Source: Cylindrodendrum hubeiense | Taxonomy: Eukaryota > Ascomycota > Sordariomycetes > Hypocreales > Nectriaceae | DNA: 64,000 nucleotides | Reading direction: 5' to 3' | Assembly: GCA_014621425.1 (NCBI GenBank) | Contig: JAANBB010000014.1 | Location: 62,001-126,000 of the forward strand | Shown here: positions 23,665 through 34,484 of the stretch, in pieces | Position numbering within the stretch: the stretch's first letter is position 1 | How the letters are laid out: every line of letters starts with the position of its first letter | Notes under the pieces: model-generated | Seen by the model: the letters and a program-made list of their open reading frames with translations, nothing else | Told to the model about the DNA's origin: nothing | Databases searched by the model: none | Program-made: the position numbers and the translations under genes

Positions 23665-24684
23665 TTAGTGCTGAAACCTAGAAGTCTGTGGAATTTTCGA
23701 ATGTCGTGCCCAGGTGGAAGTCCGGGATGTGTGCAGTGCTACCGTTGATTCAGTGTGCGCCTGAGTGTAGGAATATAGATACGACGACAATCTAACCCGA
23801 GAGTCAATCGGAGTGGGGGGGACTGGCTAGGGGTCAATCCGCTTCCCTCAAGATAGCCATTTGCAAATGGGTAAGAGCGCGCACCGCCAACCTTTCAATA
23901 GTTTCAAATGGTGTGATAGTGACGTGGAAGGCTGGAGAGTGAATCTGAACGGCTGTAGGTGGCTTGCTAGGGTTACCCATCCGAAGTCTTTATGGCGCCA
24001 ATAGTTGGTCAACGCGTATGCACGAGTACTACACACTGCGGCAATTTCGCGATTCGTCAAGATGAGAAGTTAGGCCTCAATCCGACAATGTTATCAACCT
24101 ACCTTCTCAGAAGTCCCACTACGCAGGGTGTCCGCCACAGATATGACGCCTCCTATCACCTGCGACAGTGTGGAGAATATCAGAAAATCAGTTTGTGATG
24201 TATCCGAAACTCATTCTGATAATGACCCCGCACGTCGATTGTCTTTTCAATCAAGTGTGTACCTTTCTTGAGATATGTAAGACCGCCGTGCTTGGTTCTT
24301 CAGCTAACAGGGGGACGATGCAAGCCGATCTAAACGGGGGTAGCGCTTACAAGCCGGATGCAGACAGGAAGCTTCCCAGCCTGTGCCTCTCCGCAAACTT
24401 GTCTCACTAGGTAGCTCGCATGACCAAAGAATTGGACTATAGGGAATGGTGATTTGCTTGATGTTAAGGTTCCGTGGTCCAACATGTCAGCCGGTACACC
24501 CAATAAACGTACATAGTAGAGCAGCAGGTGACAAGTCGTGACTTATGGTGTAAAAGCTAGCCACGGTCTAGATAAACCCACTTCATTCCCTGCCACTAAT
24601 GGTCACGGCGATCATCGAGACAGAATTCTGTCCCATCTCCCCTAAAATTCACCCGTCGCCGAATTTGTGAAAACACTTATCTCA
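23665..24684. other. Shared divergent upstream region
   Basis: About 1 kb between two divergently transcribed signalling genes. No gene recognised inside it. It should hold both promoters, which would allow co-regulation. Confidence 0.5.
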
Positions 24685-27251
24685 ATGGAAGATGAACTAC
24701 CGGATCATGTGCGGGACTATAAGCTGGAAACCACATTCCCTAAGAAACGCGAAATCGTCCATGTCTATGATGACCCTGATGCGCCTCCATCGTCGCAACA
24801 ACGGTTGGAATGTTGGAAGAGCGACAAACGACCCATTGGCCGTGGGGGCCAGGGGCAAGTCTTTTTACAGACATGTACCAGTGGCAGTCGACATTATACT
24901 CATCGCGCAGTGAAAATAATCCCACTTCAGGATGGTGGCGGAAGACGACGATACATTCGAGAGCTCGGAACCATTGTCAAATTCTCTCACGACAAGGTAC
25001 GTGCTCGCCGAGTTTCGACATCATACCACAGCGAGGCCAGCGATAACGGTCTATGAATGCACTTCATGCTTACTCGGACGAGTAGTACTCCAAATACTTC
25101 GTAAAATCGCTGGGATGGTATGAGAAAAAAGACTCGTTGTGTATTGCCATGGAATATGTCCCTACCGGGGATTTACAGACATATCTCCGCGATCATACTG
25201 CATTATCTGAAGACGACTCTCGCCAGATCACCAGTCAAGTACTGCGGGGCTTGGCAATCATGCACGGAGAAAGTTTTGCTCACCGTGATATAAAGCCTCA
25301 GGTGAGTGAACTCTGAAAGACTCGACCGCCGTTCCATGTGGTAGTGGACAAGTATCTGATCTCTGGCATCAGAATGTCTTGATTCAACAACATCCAACGC
25401 CTACAGAGCCAGGCTCTTGGTGGGTCAAACTTTCGGATTTCGGTATCAGCAAGAGATTCGGAGCAGCTACTAGCGTCGCAAGTACAGTGATCGGTACCGT
25501 TGAATATATGGCACCCGAGCTCTTTAACCAAGATAGCCTCCCGAATATTAACTACTCGGCGGCTGATATGTGGGCCTTGGGCATAATGACCTTCTGGATA
25601 TTGACTAAGTCTTGCATGTTCCCGAGTCAACGGCATTTCTTTCAGTATGAAACGCGCCCTGATACACTCTTCCCTCATGGCTCGTTGGGCGATTTTCAAG
25701 TCAGCTTGGACGGGCAGGCTTTTATTCGGGCTTTGGTGAGGCCGAAGCCGGGCGAACGACTAAACTCTAAAGCAGCCACTTCTCATACCTGGGTCCAGTC
25801 TTGGATGCCAAGTGCGCCAATGATTCCAGACAAGCGCAGCGAGTAAGTCCAGTGACTCAAAGAATATTCCGAGCTGACAGTTGGTGATATAGATCATCAA
25901 CTTCATCTTCCGGAAGGAGTTCGTTCGATGGAGAGCGGGGAATGACAACACAGGTCTCAAATATCACTGATCTCCCAACTGCTTTCCAAACGGACTCGGA
26001 TACCCAACTGACCGTTATTCCACGGGAGATATACGAGGTGCTTAACGATCGCATTTCGAACTTCCATGCCACAGGGTCAGCGGCTAATCGTCTATACATA
26101 ATCAGGTCCAAACACAGCTATTGCCAGCAGTGGAGAAGGAGGACAAGGCCGCTATACATGATCAGGTCCAGACACAGTTATTGCCAGCAATAGAGAGGGG
26201 GGACAAGGCCGAGGTCGAGCTGCTTCTCGAGAAAGGCGCCGACCTAGAGGTGCATAGTACCTATAGTACGCCACCACTATCGTACGCAGCCCACTATGGG
26301 CACGAGGCAGTGGTCGAGCTGCTTCTCAAGAAAGGTGCCGACTTAGAGGCTACGGCTTACTTGCGTCAGACACCGCTATTTTACGCAGCCGAGTATGGAC
26401 ACGAGGTCGTGGTCAAGCTGCTTCTCGAGAAAGGCGCCAACCTAGAGGTCAAAGATGTGTTCGGTCGGTCACCGCTATCGCACACAGCCCAGTATGGGCA
26501 CAAGGCAGTGGTCGAGCTATTTCTCGAGAAAGGCGCCGACCTAGAGGCTAAAGATAGCAATGATCAGACACCGCTGTCGCGGGCAATCGAGTATGGGAAC
26601 GAGGCCGTAGTCAAGCTACTCCTCGAGAAAGGCGCCGACCCAGAGGCCAAAGATAGTTACGGTCGGTCACCGCTATCGCACGCAGCCAAGTACGGGAACG
26701 AGGCTGTGGTCGAGCTGCTTCTCGAGAGAGGCGCCGACATAGAGGCTAAAGATCAGTGGAATCTGACCCCGCTATTTGCGGCAGCAGGGAGCGGGCACGC
26801 GGATGTGGTCAAGCTGCTTCTCGAGAAAGGCGCCAACCTAGAGTTCAAAGGTGGCCAGGACTCCAAGGCGACACTGCTGTTCTCGGCAGCAGAGAGCGGG
26901 CACGCGGACGTGGTCAAACTGCTTCTCGAGAAAGGCGTTGACCCAGAGCCTAAAGATAGTCCCGATAGGATGCCGCTATTAACAGCAGCAGCGCACGGGC
27001 GCGAGGCTGTGGTCAGGGTACTTCTCGAGAAAGGCGCCAACATAGAGACTAAAGGTACCTCTGGCTGGACACCGCTATGGTTAGCATCAACACACGGGCA
27101 CGAGGCCGTGGCCAAGCTGCTTCTCGAGAAAGGCGCTGACCTAGAGGCTAAAGATGGCTCCGGTGTGACACCGCTATCGACGGCAACAGCGAACAAGAAC
27201 TGGGCCATAGCCAGGCAGCTCCGAACCTATACTAACACCGCGGAGACCTAA
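24685..27251 (+). CDS. Ser/Thr protein kinase fused to ankyrin repeats
   Basis: Five exons, 24685-24996, 25086-25301, 25373-25842, 25893-26037 and 26106-27251, 762 aa with all phases consistent. I chose the ATG at 24685 (ATCTCAATGG). The kinase domain, roughly residues 50-330, is intact: GRGGQGQVF glycine loop, AVKII lysine, HRDIKPQN catalytic loop, SDFGISK and YMAPELF. A serine-rich linker leads to about ten 33-residue ankyrin repeats (consensus TPLxxAAxxGHEAVVxLLLEKGADLEAKD). The repeats are very alike at DNA level, with CTTCTCGAGAAAGGCGCC recurring about every 99 bp. Kinase-ankyrin fusions are found among fungal recognition and signalling proteins, the repeats presumably binding a partner. 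The last intron (26038-26105) has a weak donor, GTGCTT, and is the least certain border. Confidence 0.82.
26094..26213 (+). repeat. 60-bp tandem duplication across the last splice acceptor
   Basis: Two 60 bp units (starting TATACATAATCAGGTCC and TATACATGATCAGGTCC) lie in tandem. The first overlaps the acceptor of the last intron of the kinase-ankyrin gene and the second is fully in the coding sequence. Both end in CAG at the same relative site, so a 60 nt in-frame alternative acceptor exists. Confidence 0.7.
26200..27205 (+). repeat. Ankyrin-coding tandem repeat, about 99 bp units
   Basis: Roughly ten units, each with the near-constant word CTTCTCGAGAAAGGCGCC. High nucleotide identity suggests recent expansion or gene conversion, not old ankyrin repeats. 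Confidence 0.85.
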
Positions 27252-27588
27252 GTCGTCACTGAGCGCTTCTAGTCTCTCGACCCATGCGCTGTACCAGGTA
27301 GTCTGAGATTGCCGGACGTTGGCTAAGCGCAGCAATACTAAGTGCCCTAAGCACCGGTCAAAAAGGATCATACTGGGTCACCGCGGGACCAGGCGCTATC
27401 GCCAGTGATGTCACAGACATGGCATCACCGCGTATTGCCATATCCCAAACGTAAGAAGGGTTGAAAGGATGGTGCAAAAACAAAGAGGTGTATTGTACAT
27501 AACTTGAAAAGAAGAAAAAAAGGTTGTTCCTATAATCATACAAGTTGACAAAGAAACTTCCAGCACACTACTCTAACAAGATGTTACT
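27252..27588. other. Convergent intergenic spacer
   Basis: No gene or repeat recognised between the ends of the kinase-ankyrin and lipase genes. Confidence 0.5.
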
Positions 27589-29747
27589 CTATTTGAACAA
27601 GTCCAGCTCAAACCATTCACCAAAGGGACAGTCTAAACCTCCCGCCCGCAGGCCGAGAGCCTCCTCAATCTTGCTCTCTGCGCACCCACCATTGCTGATA
27701 ACCATAGACCACTTGCCCCATTTCTGAGCGTTTGTGCTATCCGTGAAGGTGTACGGACTGACTCCGTCGCTGGGCGCATCCTCATACTTCCACCCAGTCG
27801 GCGACAGGTGGCAGCCATTGACGCCGTTGAGGATCGACTTGCCCCAGTCTCCATCGTCCCAGTTGCTGATGTAGACCTCGTAACGGTCCGAAAAGACCTC
27901 TTCAAAGCGGCCGCAAGCGACATGGAGGTGGCCAAGATGGTGTGAGGGCGACGACTCGATGTTGGCGTTATTGAAATCACTGATTGAGACCTTGTAGAAC
28001 TCGTCTGTGAAGCATCTTGTCAGCCAACACACATGTAGGCGGGGAGAGAGAGAAAGGAATAAAGACATGAAAGGAGAAAGAGAAATTGGACGGGGGTATT
28101 CAACTTACTGTCACCACCATTGACCCAGCTCTCCGTGTAGATGGGGTCGCCGTTGTCCGTCATACGCTCTTCAATCATGCGCTCCGTCGCGTCCCAACAG
28201 TTCTGGCCGGCATGCGATGCCGACAGAGACAGCTGCTTGCCCTGGGAAATGCGCGTCACAAACTCACACCCATCCTCTCCCTGGCGCGTATGCGACAGCA
28301 AATCGCCCGGGATGCCGCTTACCGTCTCGCACAGGCCCTGGCACGCCTGATCTCGCATGCGGTACAGGATGTCGCGGACGGGCTGGTTGCTATCTTCAAG
28401 GACGAACGAGCGCGGGAAGTTGCCAGAGACGCGCGTTCCGCTGTCGCCAATCGGAAAGCCTTCGGGCAGAGGCTGCAGGCCGCCGGGCTGGATGGCACTC
28501 TCGTGTGTGTATGCGTTCCACACCGCGAGGCCGATCTGCTCGTGGCCCTTTTGCGTGGGGTGGAAGACCTTCATGATACCCGACGGGATGCGGCCTGGGA
28601 ACACGCTGATGTCGACGGGGTGCTCGTCAAACGGTGTCGCGACCTTGGCATCCGAGTGGCTGTTGGCAAACTCCAGCATGCCCTCGGCGAGGTCCTTGGC
28701 CTCGTCCGAGTAGCTGACGTCGAAGTACTCTCCACCATCCTGGAACTGGCCGTCGGGCGTGTAGTACTGGTGCATGTAGAGGTCGAGTCGCTGCTGACTG
28801 GGGCGCTGCGGCTCCGTGAATCGATCCTCACAGAAGCGGTGCGTGTCGAATTTCTCGTCGTAATCGACGAACTGTATCTTAGCGTCGTTGAAGCTGCGAA
28901 CAACCTCGTCGATCTTGTTGTTGACGTCAACAACGAGACCGTTGAGCTTGATCCGCAGGTCCTTCGTCATCTTGTCGCCATTGCCGTTTTCAGGCGAGTT
29001 CTGCCAATAATTCCACGACACGCCATCGCACTGATCAGGGTCCTCATTAGAGCCGTGGTTGAAAAACTGCGCGTAGCCTGTCACAAAGATGCGCAGATCT
29101 GCGTGGTGCGGCCGGTCCATGAAGGCCTGAAGCGCACCCTGGACGGCGGGACCGAGGTCGTTGTCAATGGAAGATCTAGAGCTGTCCAGCGTGGCTTGAC
29201 AGTTGCCCGAGCCCCATCCTTTGAAGCGGTAGACGCAGTCATTGATAATAGCGCCGAACCCGACATTGTTTCCGCCGACCGAAATAGTGGCCTAACAGTC
29301 CACCCACAAAGTTAGCAAAAATAGAGCCGCAAGATGCGAAGTGACTTGAATAGAGGCATGCATGCAGATAATTCAGATAAGGAAACCCACCAGATCAACA
29401 GTTTCATCGAGGTGCTCTGCCTGGGCCTTGACCTGATCGGCCTTGGCGCCTGTACAGGCCCAGAGGTTCTCGTCTGCGATGGGGTGGCCATTGATAAATG
29501 CCTGTAGGGCCGATGGATAGCCTCGGTCGTAGCGGTGGCATCCATCGAGATGGACGGTTCCAAACTCGGAGCCGGCACCAATGCCGGCCGCGAAGGAGTC
29601 ACCAAAGGCGAAGTACTTGGTGGGGCTAGGGACTGCTCGGGCTGTGAGGCTCGGGTTTTCCTGAGGAGTTGGGGCACCAGAGACGGCGGAAGCAGACAGA
29701 ATGAGAAGGCCCAGTGGGCTCAGGCTGAGCAAGTTGAGAGCCACCAT
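27589..29747 (-). CDS. Secreted SGNH/GDSL-type lipase or esterase
   Basis: Three exons, 29747-29391, 29291-28109 and 28004-27589, give 651 aa. Introns are 99 and 104 nt. The ATG at 29747 opens a signal peptide (SPLGLLILSASAVSGAPTP). Block I FAFGDSFAAGIGAG carries the catalytic serine, block III SVGGNNVGFG the oxyanion asparagine, and HPTQKGHEQIG the catalytic histidine, so the hydrolase is intact. Conserved cysteines suggest disulfides. After the catalytic domain (about residues 45-400) comes a C-terminal extension of some 250 residues containing an NWDDGDWG segment and ending GGLDCPFGEW. It resembles no named domain to me and may bind substrate or cell wall. The enzyme would cleave ester bonds outside the cell. 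Confidence 0.88.
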
Positions 29748-31445
29748 GCTGGGCAGAATGCGATGAGACGAGATGTTGGTACTGACTGAGGATGTTGTCT
29801 TCGAGATGAGTATTAGCAACTGGAAGCGCGCGTTACTTTATAGACTCTATCCAGTCCTTAATTTCACCCGTCACAGCGCTTGCGCGACTCAACACCTGGT
29901 GAGATCCTGTACACAGACACAAAATCCTATATTCCATCTGAGTTTCAGCCATTCGCTAACGCAAAAGCCACAGCATATACGAGCTGTGGACCAGCATTGC
30001 GGACCCCAGATATCTGATGAAGCGTAGGGGCATCAGCTGAGCAAACATGCGAGGCTCTTCGGCCTATCGTAGCGTGCTCCTCGGTCGATTCGGCACTTCG
30101 ACGGGACTGCCATGCCTTGAAAGAGATGGGCCAAAGCGTCCCGCCCCCAAGATGTGGGTGCGAAGGAGTCGATTGGGGGACTTTGGGTGCCACTGTCTTA
30201 CCTCAAAATAGACGGGCTGCAGCTTGTGCCCCCCAATGAACGGAAGCCAAGAAGCCGAGAAAGAATGTCCTGCGTTTGGGGTCTGCGGATACCCTTAAAC
30301 AGATCCACGAGCGTAGCCTAAACGGGACAAGCTGCGGGTTGGCTGCAGTCATCTGCGTCGTAGGATCAGGGACGCAGATTCAGCCCTGACTGGAGCGTTC
30401 CACTTTCGACTAAATAGGTAGTTCAGCGCATGGTCAGGCCCACACTGCTGTGGCACTCGTCTACGGTGGCATGAATGGGAACACAACCGAATTGACTGCC
30501 ATGGCAATTCCAATATTCACCATGGATGCGAAATTTTCACGACCGACCTGTAATCTACTTTGATCACATAGATATTCACTGTAGATCCAACAGGGAGGAA
30601 CCATGTGTCAAGTATCGGTGCCGCAGCAAGCAGCTGGAAGGATTATAGGGCAAATAGGGTAGGCTGCGAATTTGAGTTCAACAACTATTACTGTATCTCA
30701 CCTCGAAATATGTTACTGCAATTGACGCCTTGTTTCTTCGTCTTGTACGGTTTAGCAAACAATCTCCTCGCCGAGGACGGATCGCAAGCTGCCTCATGGG
30801 TGTCAGCCGCACACAAAATGCTAACCGCTGTGGCACAAACGAGTGGCCGTCAGCGATACAACCTGCCTTCACCCCGCTTATGCTCGGTAGCTGCGCCACT
30901 GCAGCCAACGAATAACCTTGGAGGAGCCCTTTTCTCCATCATTTAGCCTGGCGGGAAGATTGGCTCCCCTTGCATTGTCGATATTCCTGGTTAGTGCTTA
31001 TTTGGTATTATGGTTAACGATAGGCTTTTTGTTCGACAGGGATAGCAGTTATCTTGGTATGGAGCAGGTCGCGTGCCCTGCGATCCCGGCAGTGGGCGCC
31101 ACAGACCAAGCCCAGCGTCAGCCCAGCAGCCCAGCTCAGCCTAGAAGCGAAAATGGACTTTGGTGCGCTAGAGTTTCGCATCTACGTGTGTTAACTAGTT
31201 AGTGCGGTAAAATTACCTGGCTGTATCAAATGCATCTGAGGCTGACCACTGGTACCTTTGTTCATAGTAATATCGGAGATGCCCGCATGGATCTCGTGGC
31301 CGAAGGGCATTTGCTATAACTATCCGATGCCGTGGGAGCGGCCGCCTGCAACTGCAACGTTGACTACTGCACTCTGATATTAATAGATTCTTTCATTGTG
31401 ATTAATTAATCGATTGCATCCGGCGTCCTAGCAGTATCCGTATAA
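29748..31445. other. Intergenic with repeat relic, no gene recognised
   Basis: The region near 29750-30000 is the lipase promoter. Short frames at 30600-31200 have no domain. Near 31100-31190 lies the second GCTCAGC-type repeat relic. Confidence 0.5.
31100..31195 (+). repeat. GCTCAGC-rich dispersed repeat relic, copy 2
   Basis: CAGCCCAGCAGCCCAGCTCAGCC followed by a block similar to 2942-2985 (AATGGACTTTGGTGCGC, GAGTTTCG). Many differences from copy 1 are transitions, as expected of old, RIP- or deamination-exposed repeats. Confidence 0.5.
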
Positions 31446-32495
31446 CTATATTAATTTAAGTGTTCTCCCAGTTGTCGTTCTACCCATCCTTGCACGTCTT
31501 CTTTCTCTACCTGCCTGAGTTTTATAAAATGCTTGGTAGATGTGTCGGACACTAATAGGCGGCCTCCCTACTTCCAGCGGGGCAAAAGGCCCAGGGCAGT
31601 TCGTGTTGAAAGATGGCGTCTGTTTATATTCCAATCCTTGAGTGCTTCTCAGCTCATGTTCCTGGAATGCAAGGGCGATTTCAGTCAATCGCTCGACCAT
31701 CTCATATGTTACGAATCCCAGAATGTCCAGTGAGTCATCCGCTGGTTTATGCTCGGCTATGACCCCCAAGCCAGCCCACTCGCGGAAGCGCTTGACTTTC
31801 CGCCAGGTGAAAGACGCATGCCGACATTCAGACCATGTTGCGTACTCTTCCACTGTCATGTCCCTGGTCTTGACATCAGCCCGGCGCAACTTCTTCAAGG
31901 TTGCCATATTCGAGTCGGCAAGCACATCCTCGTCAACATCATCTCCGGGAACTTGCTCTGCATAGAAAAAGCGGACCTCCCAGGGCAGTACCGCAGCAGG
32001 AAGACGAGTCTTCTTGGCGGCGCCATCTGGCGCCATTGAGCCTTCAAGGGTATCGTTGTCGATATCATCAGCCCCCGCAACCTCCGGCGCGCCTTTATCG
32101 TCGCTGTCCTTGACTTGCCTGCGGATGCTCTTCCAGCGAAGGAAGGTTTGGAGACGTGCGACTCTGGCCGAGTCGTGGCGAAATTGAAAGATCAGATCGT
32201 TGTTGGAGAAAACTTTCGAACCGCGTCGACCAGCGAGATCATTTGCAGTCGTTAACTGAGGGAAAGGTCAATAAAATATATGAGTAGAAGTAGTAGTCAA
32301 TATTTACCATCAAAATAACCTGATCTTTGATGATCGATTCAACAAGGGCGATTGTGGGTGTCGAGGGCTCCTGGGTTTCACCGGCGACATACATCATCTG
32401 CTAAAGAGTCACGGGCTGGACAAACGGCAAGGGTGTAGCTCGACAATACATGCCTGGAGAATTTCCGATTTGAACTTGGGCTCGAGATTCGCCAT
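31446..32495 (-). CDS. SPT3: SAGA complex subunit SPT3 (histone-fold transcription initiation protein)
   Basis: Three exons, 32495-32454, 32400-32308 and 32255-31446, encode 314 aa, the usual size. The N terminus continues into MMYVAGETQEPS and ALVESIIKDQVI, then NDLAGRRGSKVF and DLIFQFRHD, the first histone fold of SPT3. The middle LPWEVRFFYAEQVP and the C-terminal half (LGFVTYEMVERLTEIAL, the second histone fold) also match. SPT3 acts in the nucleus in SAGA and helps TBP reach promoters. The first intron, 32401-32453, starts GCATGT and ends CTTTAG; only this GC-AG splice keeps the frame to the ATG at 32495. Identification is by family sequence recall and is strong. Confidence 0.92.
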
Positions 32496-33210
32496 GGCAG
32501 TCAAACATGTGGATACGGTTGGGCATGATGCACACTGTTCCGAATCTTAAGTCAAAGGCAAAAGGATGCATATTTATACTGATGGAATGGTGAAATTATC
32601 TCAGAAGTGCTGTTGCTAAGGCTCTATTCTGCAAACACTGTGAAAGCACTGTACAAATGTGTGCAGAATAAGTGTGCAAAACAGTGTCTATTCTGACTCC
32701 ACACTGGTGGCAGGTGCAAAGATCTGGGGGAAATCGACGGTTTATCAAGTTGGGGACATTTAGAGTCTTCGTAAAATCGAAATACAGGGTGGGGTAGCCC
32801 CGCAGCGCCGGCTTGCAGGGATAGCACCTGACGGGTTTACTAAGCGGCTTTGGCCTCCCTCTCCGAATCATGGGGTGACATTACGTGCAACAAGGGGATG
32901 TTTGGTCTTTGGCTACCGATGCCTATGTAGGGCTAGTAGCACAATCACATGATATATTGCACTCTAATGAGGCGGTCACAATGGCTCCTCACCCGGTTTA
33001 GAAGTGACCGCCATCCGCATTTGAGCGTGGCTCAAGACCAAGGGAGGGTAGCCAAAGGCCCATCCCCTACATTATCTGTGTTGTATGTCTCATACGTGGT
33101 GTTGAAGGCAACTAATAAAGGGTTCTAGTTGCTATAAAGCGTCCCTCATCCCCACTAAAAAAAAGCCAAAGTGAGGGCATCTTTAAAATTGACTCCCAAC
33201 GCCACGTCAG
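32496..33210. other. Intergenic with imperfect inverted repeat
   Basis: Upstream region of SPT3, followed by a small palindromic element (32894-33067). No gene recognised. Confidence 0.5.
32894..33067. repeat. MITE-like imperfect inverted repeat
   Basis: GGGGATGTTTGGTCTTTGGC (to 32913) is mirrored by GCCAAAGGCCCATCCCC (33051-33067), with an inner TACC/GGTA pair. Total about 174 bp. No target duplication could be fixed. Confidence 0.35.
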
Positions 33211-33450
33211 ATGTTCCGGCTCCCAGATGCCCACGGTCGTACCTCACCCCACCTTAAACAGTATACTGCTACTATTAAGAAGAATTATTTGAGACTTCGA
33301 ACCGGGAACGCGCCTGAGACCCGACATGAAGAATTTCCCGTGCTCCCACCGATCATGACTCGGCAGAAATTCGACCTTGCCATAGAAGAACTGAAGCAGG
33401 AGATAGGCGACACCAATGTTGCGCTCAACGCGACGCCCCTGCGTGATTGA
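33211..33450 (+). pseudogene. Short remnant resembling the start of a VAO-type FAD oxidase
   Basis: A 79-codon frame from an ATG. Its second half, FPVLPPIMTRQKFDLAIEEL and then NVALNATPLRD, resembles the start of vanillyl-alcohol-oxidase-type flavoproteins, where LRDG-W/Y and the FAD-binding PCMH domain would follow. Here a stop comes right after PLRD and no FAD domain is seen downstream. I read it as a truncated remnant; the match is short, so it could be chance. Confidence 0.35.
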
Positions 33451-33896
33451 TGATGTGGGAGCATATTTGCTGGCTGGCCGGTCGGGGAGACATGACCTTT
33501 AGATAATTACTAACATTTGAAAGGCATATGGCACACCCTATCACTCATGACGGATTTCCCCTTTTAGAGCACAAAAGCACTGTGGTTTTTTGTGACCGAC
33601 TATCCAGGCTCTTTGGAAGAGGTCCAAATGATCATGTTATAGGCGAACAAGTCCGGGTTTCGAGTTTTCCTATTTCCATCAACTGAAACATCGGAGACGG
33701 CGGAGCAGGACCCCGAATCGGCGGGTTCCTTACTATGAATATGGGCAAGCGCATGAAATGTATTCGCCAATTAAATGAAAGTCTTGAAATAAGCCTCATG
33801 CTCAATCCTGCCATAGACACCCGAGATTTGAGACGATGATCTACAGGAGGTGCATATAATATATTTCCTTTAGATTCAGAATTATTCAGCTGATAA
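33451..33896. other. Intergenic, nothing recognised
   Basis: Lies between the oxidase remnant and the end of the DUF7053-like gene. No domain-bearing frame. Confidence 0.5.
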
Positions 33897-34484
33897 TTAT
33901 TCAGGACCCAGTCGCTTGGTTGCTGGTATCTGGAAATAAAGCTGAACAAGTTCATCCACAACGCTTTGGCAAACCTGTGACGTAACCCTATTGGCATACC
34001 ATATAACAAACGGCATTTGAAGGCGATTGGTCTCAACTGTAAGCTCGAAATGTAGCTCCCAATTCTCTCCCGCCTCAGATGTGGTGCTGGATGTGGCCTC
34101 GGAACCGGAACCTGGTGACAAGCTATCTTGTTGTCGTCGAATTGTCCATGTCGTCCGAGAGATGACGCCAGTACGTGAGTTTACACGAACCCTAATACCA
34201 TCAAAAGTGCTCTGGAAGACTGACGGCCATTCGGTAACCTTGGTAAGGCCAGGGGCGATACGGATGGCCCCGCGGGACATGTATGTGCGCACAGTCTCAT
34301 CCCAGGGCCCAAAGAAGGGATCATCGGAAATGGAAGCAGGGTCAGACGGGATCTCGTGGAATTCGACAAGGTCGGGAACCTTAGTCAAGGTTGGGATGTA
34401 GGTGTGGAGGAAGCCCAGCGCGACATGGGGTGGAAGATTGACAGGGATGGCGGCCGCGGCGGAGATGGTACGCTGTAGCCGCAT
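33897..34484 (-). CDS. Small fungal protein, DUF7053-like
   Basis: Single exon, 195 aa, from ATG at 34484. The start MRLQRTISAAAAIPVNLPPH and the middle ending FELTVETNRLQMPFVIWY resemble a widespread ascomycete family annotated DUF7053, which has a lipid-transfer-like beta layout in predictions. There is no signal peptide or membrane helix. A serine/threonine-rich insert (about residues 120-140) is likely a flexible loop. Function unknown; family name is given from memory of such sequences and should be treated as tentative. Confidence 0.7.
   Translation of the reverse strand: MRLQRTISAAAAIPVNLPPHVALGFLHTYIPTLTKVPDLVEFHEIPSDPASISDDPFFGPWDETVRTYMSRGAIRIAPGLTKVTEWPSVFQSTFDGIRVRVNSRTGVISRTTWTIRRQQDSLSPGSGSEATSSTTSEAGENWELHFELTVETNRLQMPFVIWYANRVTSQVCQSVVDELVQLYFQIPATKRLGPE

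Noticed and set aside
26200..27205. Regularly spaced repeats resembling a CRISPR array
   Set aside because: The units are translated in one frame as ankyrin repeats in a fungal gene.
28086..29315. A 409-codon open frame on the plus strand
   Set aside because: It is exactly antisense to the SGNH hydrolase, whose catalytic motifs and splicing are clear.
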